Shown here: positions 33,351-42,334 of the stretch, piece by piece
Layout: the number at the start of each line of letters is the position of its first letter
Numbering within the stretch: position 1 is the stretch's first letter
Origin: Caenorhabditis elegans
Taxonomy: Eukaryota; Nematoda; Chromadorea; Rhabditida; Rhabditidae
Reading direction: 5' to 3'
Assembly: GCF_000002985.6 (NCBI RefSeq)
Contig: NC_003280.10
Coordinates: 2,972,501-3,036,500 of the forward strand
Length of the DNA: 64,000 nucleotides
The notes under the pieces: model-generated
Seen by the model: the letters and a program-made list of their open reading frames with translations, nothing else
Databases searched by the model: none
Told to the model about the DNA's origin: nothing
Translations under genes and position numbers: made by a program

Positions 33351-34892
33351 ATGCTCAGCATCAAGCAAGAACTTCTCGATGCTCCACCACCACCACCCGC
33401 AGCCACTCCACTGCCTCCAATCACCCATCGGATTTCACTATCGGGCTATCGAAATATCCACGCGAAGAGCTTCCTCAAAACTATGACAATGGACTTGTGC
33501 GTCAGAAGAGTGGTGCTTTCGTTGCTGGAGAATCGCCGCGCGCTGTGGATCAGAGTCCATAAGAGTCCGAAGGCGGACTGGGAGGTGCTGGGAGTCGAGG
33601 TTTTTGAACGGACCGGCAAGGCGGTCAGTGGTGAGTTTGCTAGAAGCTTTACCTTAAAATAATTTCCGTTTTCCAGTGAAACAGCTCCAGCGAATCTTCC
33701 TCACCGCGAGAGATTGGCTCCGGCGGAACCTCCAGCTGTACATCATACAACGCAAGATGGACAAGCTCACCTTGGACGCTGAGCTAGCAAAATGGGAGCT
33801 TTATCCCCACTTTATCTACTACCGTCAGTACCTTGGACAGTTTGAGGCTCACCTTCGCGGCGAAGAGTGGACCGGCGAGCTCTACGATGATGATATCATT
33901 TGCGATGGAATCATGCAGGTCGAGGTGTCGACTAGGTAGGATATTGGGCTTTTAAGGTTGAAGTGTAGCTTCAAAATTTCCAGAGTGTTCAATAATCCGG
34001 CTCAAGATGAGGTGCCCATCGTCGAGAACTATGAAGGGTATGGAGGTTCGGTGGCGTCGATGGCTGAAGCCGGAGGTTGTGAGCATGCACAGATGGATAC
34101 TTCTAGAGGTTATGAGCAATCACGTCAACAAAAAGCAGCTATCGGAGGCTATGAGCAACCGCAGATGGCTACTCCTAGAGGTTATGAGCAGCAGCGTATG
34201 CAAAGAGAAGCTACCGGAGGCTGTGAACAACCACAAGTGGCAGCTGCGTTCTCGAGCAACTTTGCAAGTGCATCGGTGAGTAGGGATAACGCGCGGAGTG
34301 TCAGGCTGTCCCATTGCGGGCTGATCTACAAAAATGCGGGAACATTTTCCCGGAAAAATGTGACGACAGCAGGCTCAATCAGTTTAGAAATCGGTGTCTA
34401 GACGCGTCTAAATTCCCGCAATTTTCGTAGATCAAACCGACATGGGACACTCTGACACCACGTGAAAACGCCTTGGAAATGACTGTCGGAACCCGTGTTT
34501 TGTCGAACATACTTTCTCCAAAGTACAGTAATCTTTGAGATATCAGGCGCTGCGACAAGTAGACTATTTCCGTCATCAAAAATTAAATTTTTTTGTTTCA
34601 GACATCCCGTTCCCGGAAGCGCCCACACTCGTCAATCAAGCAGGAAGATTCGGTATCCTACACTAAAATCACTGAAGACCTCCTGCAAAAGAAGCCCCAC
34701 AAGCACCGATTCATTCGTCAGGCGTTGTTCAAGACAATTATGGCACTCGACGACGATGAGGTTGAGTACACTGAGTTGGCCGATCTTTTCGGCGATATCG
34801 CCGAGCAGAGCAATGTCGTTCGTCGACTCAGACTGCAGCGGCAGCAGCAGCGCGGACGTGGTGAGCAACGACAGGTGGAGGAGCGTCACTAA
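33351..34892 (+). CDS. LIN-8-like protein, copy 6 (4 exons, 373 aa)
   Basis: Exons: 33351-33630, 33677-33935, 33984-34275 and 34602-34892. It starts 341 bp after copy 5, with ATTCTCAG five bases before the ATG. MADF-like region: VRRVVLSLLENRRALW, WEVLGVEVFERTGKAVS, WELYPHFIYYRQYLGQFEAH. Exon 3 contains two to three diverged repeats of GGYEQPQMATPRGYEQ. The C-terminal block is HRFIRQALFKTIMALDDDE followed by an arginine- and glutamine-rich tail. Intron 3 contains a small palindromic MITE. Part of the last exon and the 3' flank are copied, inverted, at 39581-39743. Closely spaced same-strand position suggests shared expression with copies 2-5. Confidence 0.85.
34294..34464. mobile_element. small palindromic MITE in intron 3 of copy 6
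   Basis: About 170 bp. The left end GTGTCAGGCTGTCCCAT and the right end ATGGGACACTCTGACACC are inverted copies, and the inner TGATCTACAAAAATGCGGGA pairs with TTCCCGCAATTTTCGTAGATC. A related element lies at 43609-43770. It has no coding capacity. Confidence 0.65.
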
Positions 34893-35555
34893 TTCTTATT
34901 TTAATGTATAACTATTTTTAACTGATACTTGTTTTATCCTACCATTCATGCATAATTTAACATTTGATCTTGATCCCGGATTTTCAAATGAAACGTGGTA
35001 CTGTCTTGTGTTTGGAGGTTTCGGAGAATTGGATTAGGCTTGGGCTTTGGTTTAGGCTTGATCTTAGGCTAAGGCTTAGGCTCAGGATTATGATTAGGAT
35101 TAGGGGCTGTCTTGTGTTCGGAGGTTTCTGAGAATTGAGCAAGAGCCCGCTATCAACATTCTTAGCCTCGGGCTTAGGCTTAAGCATGGGCTTAAACATA
35201 GGCTTAGGCTTAAGTTTAGACTTGGGCTTAGGCTTAGGATTATGATTAGGATTAGGCTTAGGCTTATTCTTAGTCTTAGGCTTAGGCTTAGGCTTTGGCT
35301 TAGGCCTAGCCGGCACGTGTTTGCCTACAAGGCAAGGCAATAGTGTGTCTGGAGACCAAACTTTTGATTAACTAAATGTTAATTAATTATAAATGAACAT
35401 GCATTGTTCAAAATTGAGAACACCATCTTTGCGTAAAACTTTTATAAAAATGTTATTCTTTAAAGCATAACATTTCTTAATGCAAATAGTCGCTAATGTT
35501 CCATCAATCCGTTTAATATTCATACCACCTTCAAATACATCAAAATCCTCCATGT
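34729..35555. repeat. left arm of large inverted duplication
   Basis: Near-identical reverse complement of 38922-39743. It covers the end of the last exon of LIN-8-like copy 6, its 3' flank, a telomere-like block, and the 3' part of an F-box/FBA pseudogene. Edges were judged by eye and may be off by a few tens of bases. Confidence 0.75.
35030..35310. repeat. interstitial telomere-like TTAGGC block
   Basis: Degenerate (TTAGGC)n within the left arm of the inverted duplication. The inverted copy is at 39162-39440. Confidence 0.85.
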
Positions 35556-36023
35556 TGAATCATCTTCATTTGAGCTAGACTAAATGTTTTTCCTATCAAA
35601 TCCTTCTAATCAAATCTTTCAACATTAATCCACTATTATTCCATTGAAACGAGTGACTATCCTTTTTGAAACTTCTCCACGAAAGGGCAGTTGTAACTTC
35701 CACCTTGTCCAGCTTTTCCAATCGGAGAGTTGCATGATTTTTACAAAATGCGTGCAACAATAATCGTATGCTCGTCTCATTAAAACCAATTATTATATAA
35801 GCGTCGGTATGAATTCGCAGCTCGAATTTATCAATTCGGACGCGTGAAGAGCGAATAATATCGTGAGTCCTTCGCGAACAGAATGAAAAAGAACGAAAAT
35901 GCAGAAACATTTCTGGTGAAACAAAAAATGAACCTACTTAGCGATGTTCGTTAATTCGTGCATTACTTTTTGCCGGGGGTTTTCAGGGAGTCTGAGAACA
36001 GGAATCGATAGACCACCAGCATT
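35383..36023 (-). pseudogene. F-box/FBA protein pseudogene A
   Basis: Read on the minus strand from 36023. It begins MNAGGLSIPVLRLPE like the intact copy B, but the acceptor AG of intron 1 is lost (TTTTCAGAC in B is TCTGCATTTTCG here). After LKDLIRRI the frame breaks near 35596, and a deletion joins the sequence around MKMI directly to MEDFDVFEGG, removing roughly the middle 180 residues. The end matches B and C. It is divergent to copy B, with 195 bp between the two ATGs. Confidence 0.75.
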
Positions 36024-36218
36024 CATGACGACATAATTGACACACGAGATAACCAGTTAGTTCTAGTTCTGACTAATTGCACCATTTATTATAACCATTT
36101 ATGTTTCCTACAGAAGGGGCTCACATCTGTTCTTCTAGATGACCTCTTCCAGATAAGCAGGGACACCTGGCCATCTCTTGTTCGCGCGTATTTTTTCTCA
36201 TTTTTTCATTCTGTCGTC

Positions 36219-37389
36219 ATGAATGCTGGTGGTTTATCGATTCCTGTTTTCAGACTACCTGAAAAACCACGGAAAATAGTAATACATGAATTAACAAATA
36301 TAGCTAAGTAAGTTCTTTTTTTTGGCTCACCAGAAATATGTACGAATTTTCAGACTTTCATTTTCATTCTGTTCGCGGAAGACACACGAAATTATTCGCT
36401 CTTTACGCGTCAGAATTAACAAATTCGAGCTGCGAATTTATACCGACGCTTATATAGTAATTAATATAAATTATAATAATATAAGGACAAGCATTCGAAT
36501 ACTGTTGCACTCATTCTGTAAAAATCATACAAGGATCCGATCGGATAAGCTGGACAAGTTGGAAGTTGATGACCTTGCGTGGAGAACTTTCAAAATTCGT
36601 TATCACTCGTTTCAATGGAACAATAGTGGGCTGACGTTGAAAGATTTGATAGGAAATCTATATAGTCTAGCTCATATGAAGATGATTGACGTTTCATATC
36701 GTGTTGGAGACAGCTATCCATTCGATTTTGAAGCTCTTCGTAAAACATTTGATGTGGTGCCAATTCGACGACTAAATCTAACTCAGTTTATTGAACTAGA
36801 TGGTGCAATATTTTGGAATTGTCGACATGTCGATAAGATAGTGAACGTATTTTGGCCATCCACAAAGGTAATTGACTGCGATATCAACTTGTTTGACAAT
36901 TCAAAATGCACTCATCAAATCCTGGCACGCAATCTTTATCGAATAGAACATAGAATAGTATTTGATGTAGGTGTGAACTATTCATTACTAATGAATAGAT
37001 TATTAGTAAGCAACCTGACACATTTATCATTGAATGTTATTTCTGTGAAGGAGTTGAACTTGTTCCTAAAACATTGGGCCAATGGATCAAATCCACAAAT
37101 GGATTTTCTCACTGTGGATGTAGACGAGCAGAATGTGACCTATACTAGAGTGCTAAGTGGAATAAGTTATACAAATGTATCAGCACAAAACATTCTCAAG
37201 TTCAAACATATGCCAGATAACAACAAAAACTATGTCAACATGGAGGATTTTGATGTATTTGAAGGTGGTATGAATATTAAACGGATTGATGGAACAGTAG
37301 CGACTATTTGCATTAAGAAATGTTATGCTTTAAAGAATAACATATTTTTAAAAGTTTTACGTCAAGAAGGCGTTTTTATAATTGAATAA
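36219..37389 (+). CDS. F-box plus FBA (FBXB-type) protein, intact copy B (2 exons, 374 aa)
   Basis: Probable substrate adaptor of an SCF ubiquitin ligase. Exons: 36219-36307 and 36354-37389, with GTAAGT donor and AATTTTCAG acceptor. The N-terminal F-box spans about residues 9-50: PVFRLPEKPRKIVIHEL, then LSFSFCSRKTHEIIRSLRV across the junction. The rest matches the nematode F-box-associated FBA domain, with VNVFWPSTKVIDCDINLF, SVKELNLFLKHWANGSNPQM, FLTVDV and GMNIKRIDGTVATICI. FBA regions are thought to bind substrates. Length is normal for the family, which expands quickly in Caenorhabditis. AATAAA follows near 37423. It sits between two broken copies inside an inverted duplication. Confidence 0.85.
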
Positions 37390-37564
37390 AGCATGCTCAT
37401 TTATAATTGTTTCACTCATAACATGAATAAATGAACTTAATACGCTAATTTTCTTGTAGTTTCACAAAGTATGGTCTACAGACAAAAGCTACTGCCTACT
37501 ATTGCTACTTGCCGGTAGAGCTGGTGATGGGCTCCGTTGCTCCAACTTTTAATGGGTAGTTTGA

Positions 37565-37790
37565 CAGTAGTCTGTGGGCACTGGCGTTGCTTGCCTTTCA
37601 GGCTTGATTTGCAATCATACATGCCAAATAGTACCGAAGAGTCTCACCACGTTCAAATCGAGGGACTTCATACTTTTTGTAAGTTTTGGGATGTTCTGGT
37701 GCTTCATTGGATACTGCAGGCTGAACTGGTTGCGGTTTTCAGTGAGGTTTTCTCCGCCTGGTTTTCTTCTCTGAAGCTTTAGCATGTGTT
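37565..37790 (-). pseudogene. fragment of the unrecognised gene at 42335-44971
   Basis: The minus strand encodes EKKTRRRK, then after a one-base shift a PKTYKKYEVPRFERGETLRYYLACMI-like segment, matching exon 2 of the gene at 42335 (KKTRRRKTTEK and FERGETLRHYLACMI). It has no other exons and the frame is broken, so it is a dead, inverted duplicate fragment. Confidence 0.7.
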
Positions 37791-38329
37791 AGTGTAGTTT
37801 TCAAATTGCTGAAGAGAAAGTTCCATTAAATTTTCTGTAAAAAAAGTGTAAGAAGTTGTCTTGATGTATCTTCCAAAACAATCCTCAATTTGCCGTGTTA
37901 TTATAGTTTTGATGTTTGATCTTGAACTTTTAACACTTTTGTGAGTTTTTCATGGATTTTCGATTTTTTTCTATTGATTTATCCTGAGATTTGATATTTG
38001 GGAGCATATATTTGTTATGTTCGAGTACTTTTTCTCAATAAAAGTTTGATCACCAAGCTAAATTTTAAAGTTTTCAATTTTATATGCTGCTTTTTTGACT
38101 TCTGCAATGAAGGAGTGTTTTTCAAAATCTCATGGATTGGCCCAACCCAACTTCTCCCACAGATCCTTTGCATCGGGACTGCCTCAGCAAGTTATTTATA
38201 TTTCTGTTTTTGGAGACGTTTGTTGAAAAGGGTCTAGAGTGGCCGCAACTAATCTTACTATAAGACAGCCATTCTATAATTATTGCCCAATTCTGACAGA
38301 TGTTCAGCTGTTCGTTTAGATGACTTTTT

Positions 38330-39072
38330 CCAGATACGCAGGGACACCTGGTCATCTCTTGTTCGCGCGTATTTTTTCTCATTTTTTCATTCTGTACGTT
38401 TCATATCGTGTTGGAAACAGCGATCCATTCGGTTTTGAAGCTCTTCATAAAACATTTGATGTGACGCCAATTCGACGACTAAATCTAAGTACTAGATGTC
38501 ATGGTGCAATATTTTGGAATTGTAGGCATGTCGAAAAGATTGTGAACGCATTTTGGCCGTCCACGCAGGTAATTGACTGCAAAACCAACTTGTTTGATAA
38601 TTCAAAATGTGCTCATAAAGTCCTGTCACGCAACCTCTATCGGATAGCAGAAAGAGCAGTATTTGTTATAAGTTTGAACGATTTATTAGTGAGCAACCTG
38701 ACACATTTAGCATTGAACGTTATTTCTGTGAAGGAGTTGAACTTGTTCCTAAAACATTGGGCCAATGGATCAAATCCACAAATGGATTTTCTCACTGTGG
38801 ATGTAGACGAGCAGAATGTGACCTATACTAGAGTGCTAAGTGGAATAAGTTATACAAATGTATCAGCACAAAACATTCTCAAGTTCAAACATATGCCAGA
38901 TAACAACAAAAACTATGTCAAAATAGAGCATTTTGATGTATTTGAAGGTGATATGAATATTATACGGAATGATGGAACATTAGCGACTATTTGCATTAAG
39001 AAATGCATTTTTCTGAAGAATAGCATTTTTATAAAAGTTTTACGCGAAGATGGTTTTCTCAATTTTGAATAA
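38330..39072 (+). pseudogene. 5'-truncated F-box/FBA pseudogene C
   Basis: The upstream 60 bp (TTGTTCGCGCGTATTTTTTC to TTTTTCATTCTG) match the region before copy B's ATG, but then jump directly to the middle of the gene at VSYRVG. The F-box and about 130 N-terminal residues are missing. The remaining FBA part (SVKELNLFLKHWANGSNPQM, FLTVDVDEQNVTYTRVLSG) is open to the stop. The 38680-38920 segment is almost identical to copy B, suggesting gene conversion. A truncated protein could be made, but it would lack the F-box. Confidence 0.75.
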
Positions 39073-39161
39073 TGCATGTTCATTTATAATTAATTAACAT
39101 TTAGTTAATCAAAAGTTTGGTCTCCAGACACACTATTGCCTTGCCTTGTAGGCAAACCGGC

Positions 39162-39440
39162 TAGGCCTAAGCCAAAGCCTAAGCCTAAGCCTAAGACTAA
39201 GAATAAGCCTAAGCCTAATCCTAATCATAATCCTAAGCCTAAGCCCAAGTCTAAACTTAAGCCTAAGCCTATGTTTAAGCCCATGCTTAAGCCTAATCCC
39301 GAGGCTAAGAATGTTGATAGCGGGCTCTTGCTCAATTCTCAGAAACCTCCGAACACAAGACAGCCCCTAATCCTAATCATAATCCTGAGCCTAAGCCTTA
39401 GCCTAAGATTAAGCCTAAACCAAAGCCCAAGCCTAATCCA
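39162..39440. repeat. interstitial telomere-like GCCTAA block
   Basis: Inverted copy of the block at 35030-35310, with few differences. Confidence 0.85.
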
Positions 39441-39580
39441 ATTCTCCGAAACCTCCAAACACAAGACAGTACCACGTTTCATTTGAAAATCCGGGATCAA
39501 GATCAAATGTTAAATTATGCATGAATGGTAGGAAAAAAAAACAAGTATCAGTTAAAAATAGTTATACATTAAAATAAGAA

Positions 39581-39743
39581 TTAGTGACGCTCCTCCACCT
39601 GTCGTTGCTCACCACGTCCGCGCTGCTGCTGCCGCTGCAGTCTGAGTCGACGAACGACATTGCTCTGCTCGGCGATATCGCCGAAAAGATCGGCCAACTC
39701 AGTGTACTCAACCTCATCGTCGTCGAGTGCCATAATTGTCTTG
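39581..39743 (-). pseudogene. tail fragment of LIN-8-like copy 6
   Basis: The minus strand repeats the last 54 codons of copy 6 (from KTIMALDDDEVEYTELADLF to the stop), then stops abruptly at 39743 in unrelated A-rich DNA. No upstream exon is present. Confidence 0.8.
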
Positions 39744-40036
39744 AAAAAAATAAAAAAATAGATAAATTTGCGATCGTTTTTTTTTTCGATAATAGGAAGG
39801 TTGAGGGAAGGGGTTTACTGAAAATTGTAAGGTATTTTTAGGAACCCGCAACCCTTCTTTGAATTATTCAGTATTTTCTACAATTTTAAGAACTATTTTG
39901 TCGCGGAAGCATAGCCAAGTTGTTCGATTTTAAGGATATTGCAAAACAAATCAAAAACTTGATCAACTAGAGCTACAGCTAAACTTGCACATTGAGAACA
40001 TCAATTGTTAAGTTGCAAATTCGATTTTTTGGCGAT

Positions 40037-40560
40037 GCATCAGGGGTGGTGTGGCAGACAATTTTTTCTGGCAAGCGGCAAATTTGGCAATTGCTGAAAT
40101 AGAAAAATTTTGGCACAGTCGGCAAATTGCCGATTTATCGAATTCGCCGAAAATTTTCGGCAAACCGCCAATTTGCCGATTTGCCGAAATTGCCGGAAAA
40201 AGAAATTGAAAATTGGAAAAGTGAAATTGTGGGCTTGCACTTTTTTCTGGAAGGTTCAGAATTTTAATTTTGAACGACAAAATTGTACACATGATATAAA
40301 TGACTTTTTTTTCAAAGAAAACGGGGAAAAAATTCCAAAAAGGCGCCGTTTTAAGTGTATCCGTCTTCCGGAAAATTGTCAGATTTTTAAATTTCTGACA
40401 AATCGGCAAACCGGCAAGGTGTCGGATTTCAAAATTCCGGCAAATTCCAGCAAGTTTGCAATTTTCGCAAATTCCTGTAAACCGGCAAACCAGTAAAAAA
40501 CTGGAAAAAAAATCCGGTAAACCGCAAATCGGCAATTTGTCCAAAATTGCCGGAAATAAA
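40037..40560. mobile_element. GGCAAA-rich MITE-like element, truncated
   Basis: The left end reads CAGGGGTGGTGTGGCAGACA, like the CAGGGGTG ends of the elements at 49021 and 46713. The inside is rich in CGGCAAATTGCCG motifs. I could not find a matching right end, so it is probably truncated. Long minus-strand frames across it are repeat artefacts. Confidence 0.5.
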
Positions 40561-40599
40561 TTTACAATTTTATTTCTTATTCCAATAATGCGCTTTGTA

Positions 40600-41500
40600 T
40601 GAATGACCACAACTTTTCAATTTAAATTTGAAGGTAGGCAAATAGGCAGATAGGTTAGAGAAATTTCTCCATTTCTTCAAAAGTTGTTTTTCCAGAATGG
40701 CAAAATGAAATTTCCAAAAGAAATAAACAAAGAGCGTATTTTCTCGTACTTTTCATTAATCTTGGCTCTGGCTTTTCGTCTTTTTATGGGAGCCTGGGCC
40801 CGTGATTTTTGTGCTCATTTTAGTAGGAGGCTGCTCTTCTTGAGCTTTCGTAGTAGGCAGCCAATTTTTCAGGCAGCCTGTCTATTTCCTACCGCTAACT
40901 TTTGTTTCTCAGCTTGTCTTGGTAGTTTGATCGGAGACAGGCGAGCTGGGGAAAAAATGTCGATTGCCCTATGACCCAACGCAAAGCAATTCTCCCTCGT
41001 TCATCACCAACACCGTCTTCGATATCAACATTTTCCGATTAAGAGCAGCCCCGTCCAGACAGATCTTCATTACAATTTATTTTAAATTTCCCTTTCATCC
41101 TGATCTTGTCCTCCTGAGAAGGCTGTAATATTTTTTTTTAATTTCCCGTGTTTTTTTTTTGAAATTTTCAATATCCCGTATCCAATCCAGATTGTCGAAA
41201 TTTCCTCGATTTTTCAATTTTCTTTTCTTTTTGTGGGGCAATTTTTGCAGTTTCTTGTCAGTTTTCATTAGCTAAATCTTTAGTTTCCAAATTTTCATTA
41301 AAAATGAAATTCCATCAATATTTTTTCACTTTTTTTCATTAAGTTTTGTCTTTTTTGGTACTTTCTCGGCCTTTTTTATGGGATTTTCTGAACCGACTTT
41401 GGAATGATTCTTTTTCTGGTTTTTTTTGTTGTTTTTCCTTTTTTTCTGGATTTTCAGTAATTTCTGGTAAATTCTTTTTTTCTCCCCCCCCCCCTCCTCC
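40600..41500. other. intergenic, no gene seen
   Basis: About 900 bp with short non-repetitive segments and poly-T tracts. A 96-codon frame at 40684 has no splice or codon support. Confidence 0.4.
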
Positions 41501-41512
41501 CCAGTCCCATAT

Positions 41513-41768
41513 AGGCCTAGTCCTAAGCCTGAGCCTAAGCCTAAACCTAAGCCTACGCCTAAGCCTAAACCTAAGCCTACGCAAAACCTAAGCCTAAGCA
41601 TAAGACTAAGCTTAAGCCTAAGCCCAAGCCTAAGCCCAAGTCTAAGCCTAACACTAAACCTAACCGTGAGTCCGAGCCTTAGCCTTAGCCTAAGTTTGAG
41701 CCTAAGCCTAAGCCTAAGCCTAAGCCTAAGCCTAAACCTAATCCTGATCCTAAGCCTATGCCTAAATA
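41513..41768. repeat. interstitial telomere-like GCCTAA block
   Basis: Degenerate (GCCTAA)n about 570 bp upstream of the gene at 42335. Confidence 0.85.
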
Positions 41769-41865
41769 AGTTTTTTTTGATAATTGGTAATTTTACTACC
41801 CATATAAATGGTTTTTAAACATTTTCCCACTCCACCGATAAAGAAAAAATAGAGTAAAAACTCGG

Positions 41866-41920
41866 GCCAATCAGCGACGTCGACCACGCCCCCTGTACTT
41901 CGCTGATTGGTCGCGGGAAC
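41866..41920. promoter_or_regulatory. inverted CCAAT pair with GC-box
   Basis: GGCCAATCAGCGA and TCGCTGATTGG form an inverted pair, separated by CGTCGACCACGCCCCCTGTACT, which contains a GC-box-like CCACGCCCCC. It stands out in AT-rich DNA about 415 bp upstream of the ATG at 42335. A promoter role for that gene is inference. Confidence 0.5.
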
Positions 41921-42334
41921 ATTTCTGCAAAAACCCAAAATTTTATCATTTTTCCAGAGTCTAACTAATGTTTGCATTTTAACTTTGCATTTTTTTTCAT
42001 TTTTTTTTCATCTTCTCCCTTCACTCCCGTTCTTTTCTATTTGCTTTGCCACTTTTGTTTCAAATTTTTCGCTCGAAACGGTTTTTTGAGAAAAATTTCA
42101 CTATTTCTTCCATTTTTTAGGTGATAAGGTTCACCCGACTGCTATCAATTTGGCGGTTGCCGTTTAAAAAAATTGATAAGTCGAACAGCAATTCTTATCA
42201 TTTCTGACCTCATTAATACTCCAACCACACTTTTTTTTGTACGTTTCTTTTTTTTTTAATTTTTAAAGAATTTTTGGCTTAACTTTAATTAATTTTTTTT
42301 CTAAATGACTGAAAAATTTCAGATCGGGGAAAAA

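Larger units (their letters stand above)
38922..39743. repeat. right arm of large inverted duplication
   Basis: Inverted copy of 34729-35555. It includes the F-box/FBA 3' end, the telomere-like block and the LIN-8-like copy 6 tail. The arms enclose about 3.4 kb. Confidence 0.75.

Noticed and set aside
38320-38382. N-terminal coding start of F-box copy C
   Set aside because: These bases match the non-coding region upstream of copy B's ATG, so the apparent start is a by-product of a deletion.
40008-40610. 200-codon minus-strand frame
   Set aside because: Its repeated PICRLPE/FAGNF-type residues are the translation of GGCAAA MITE units.
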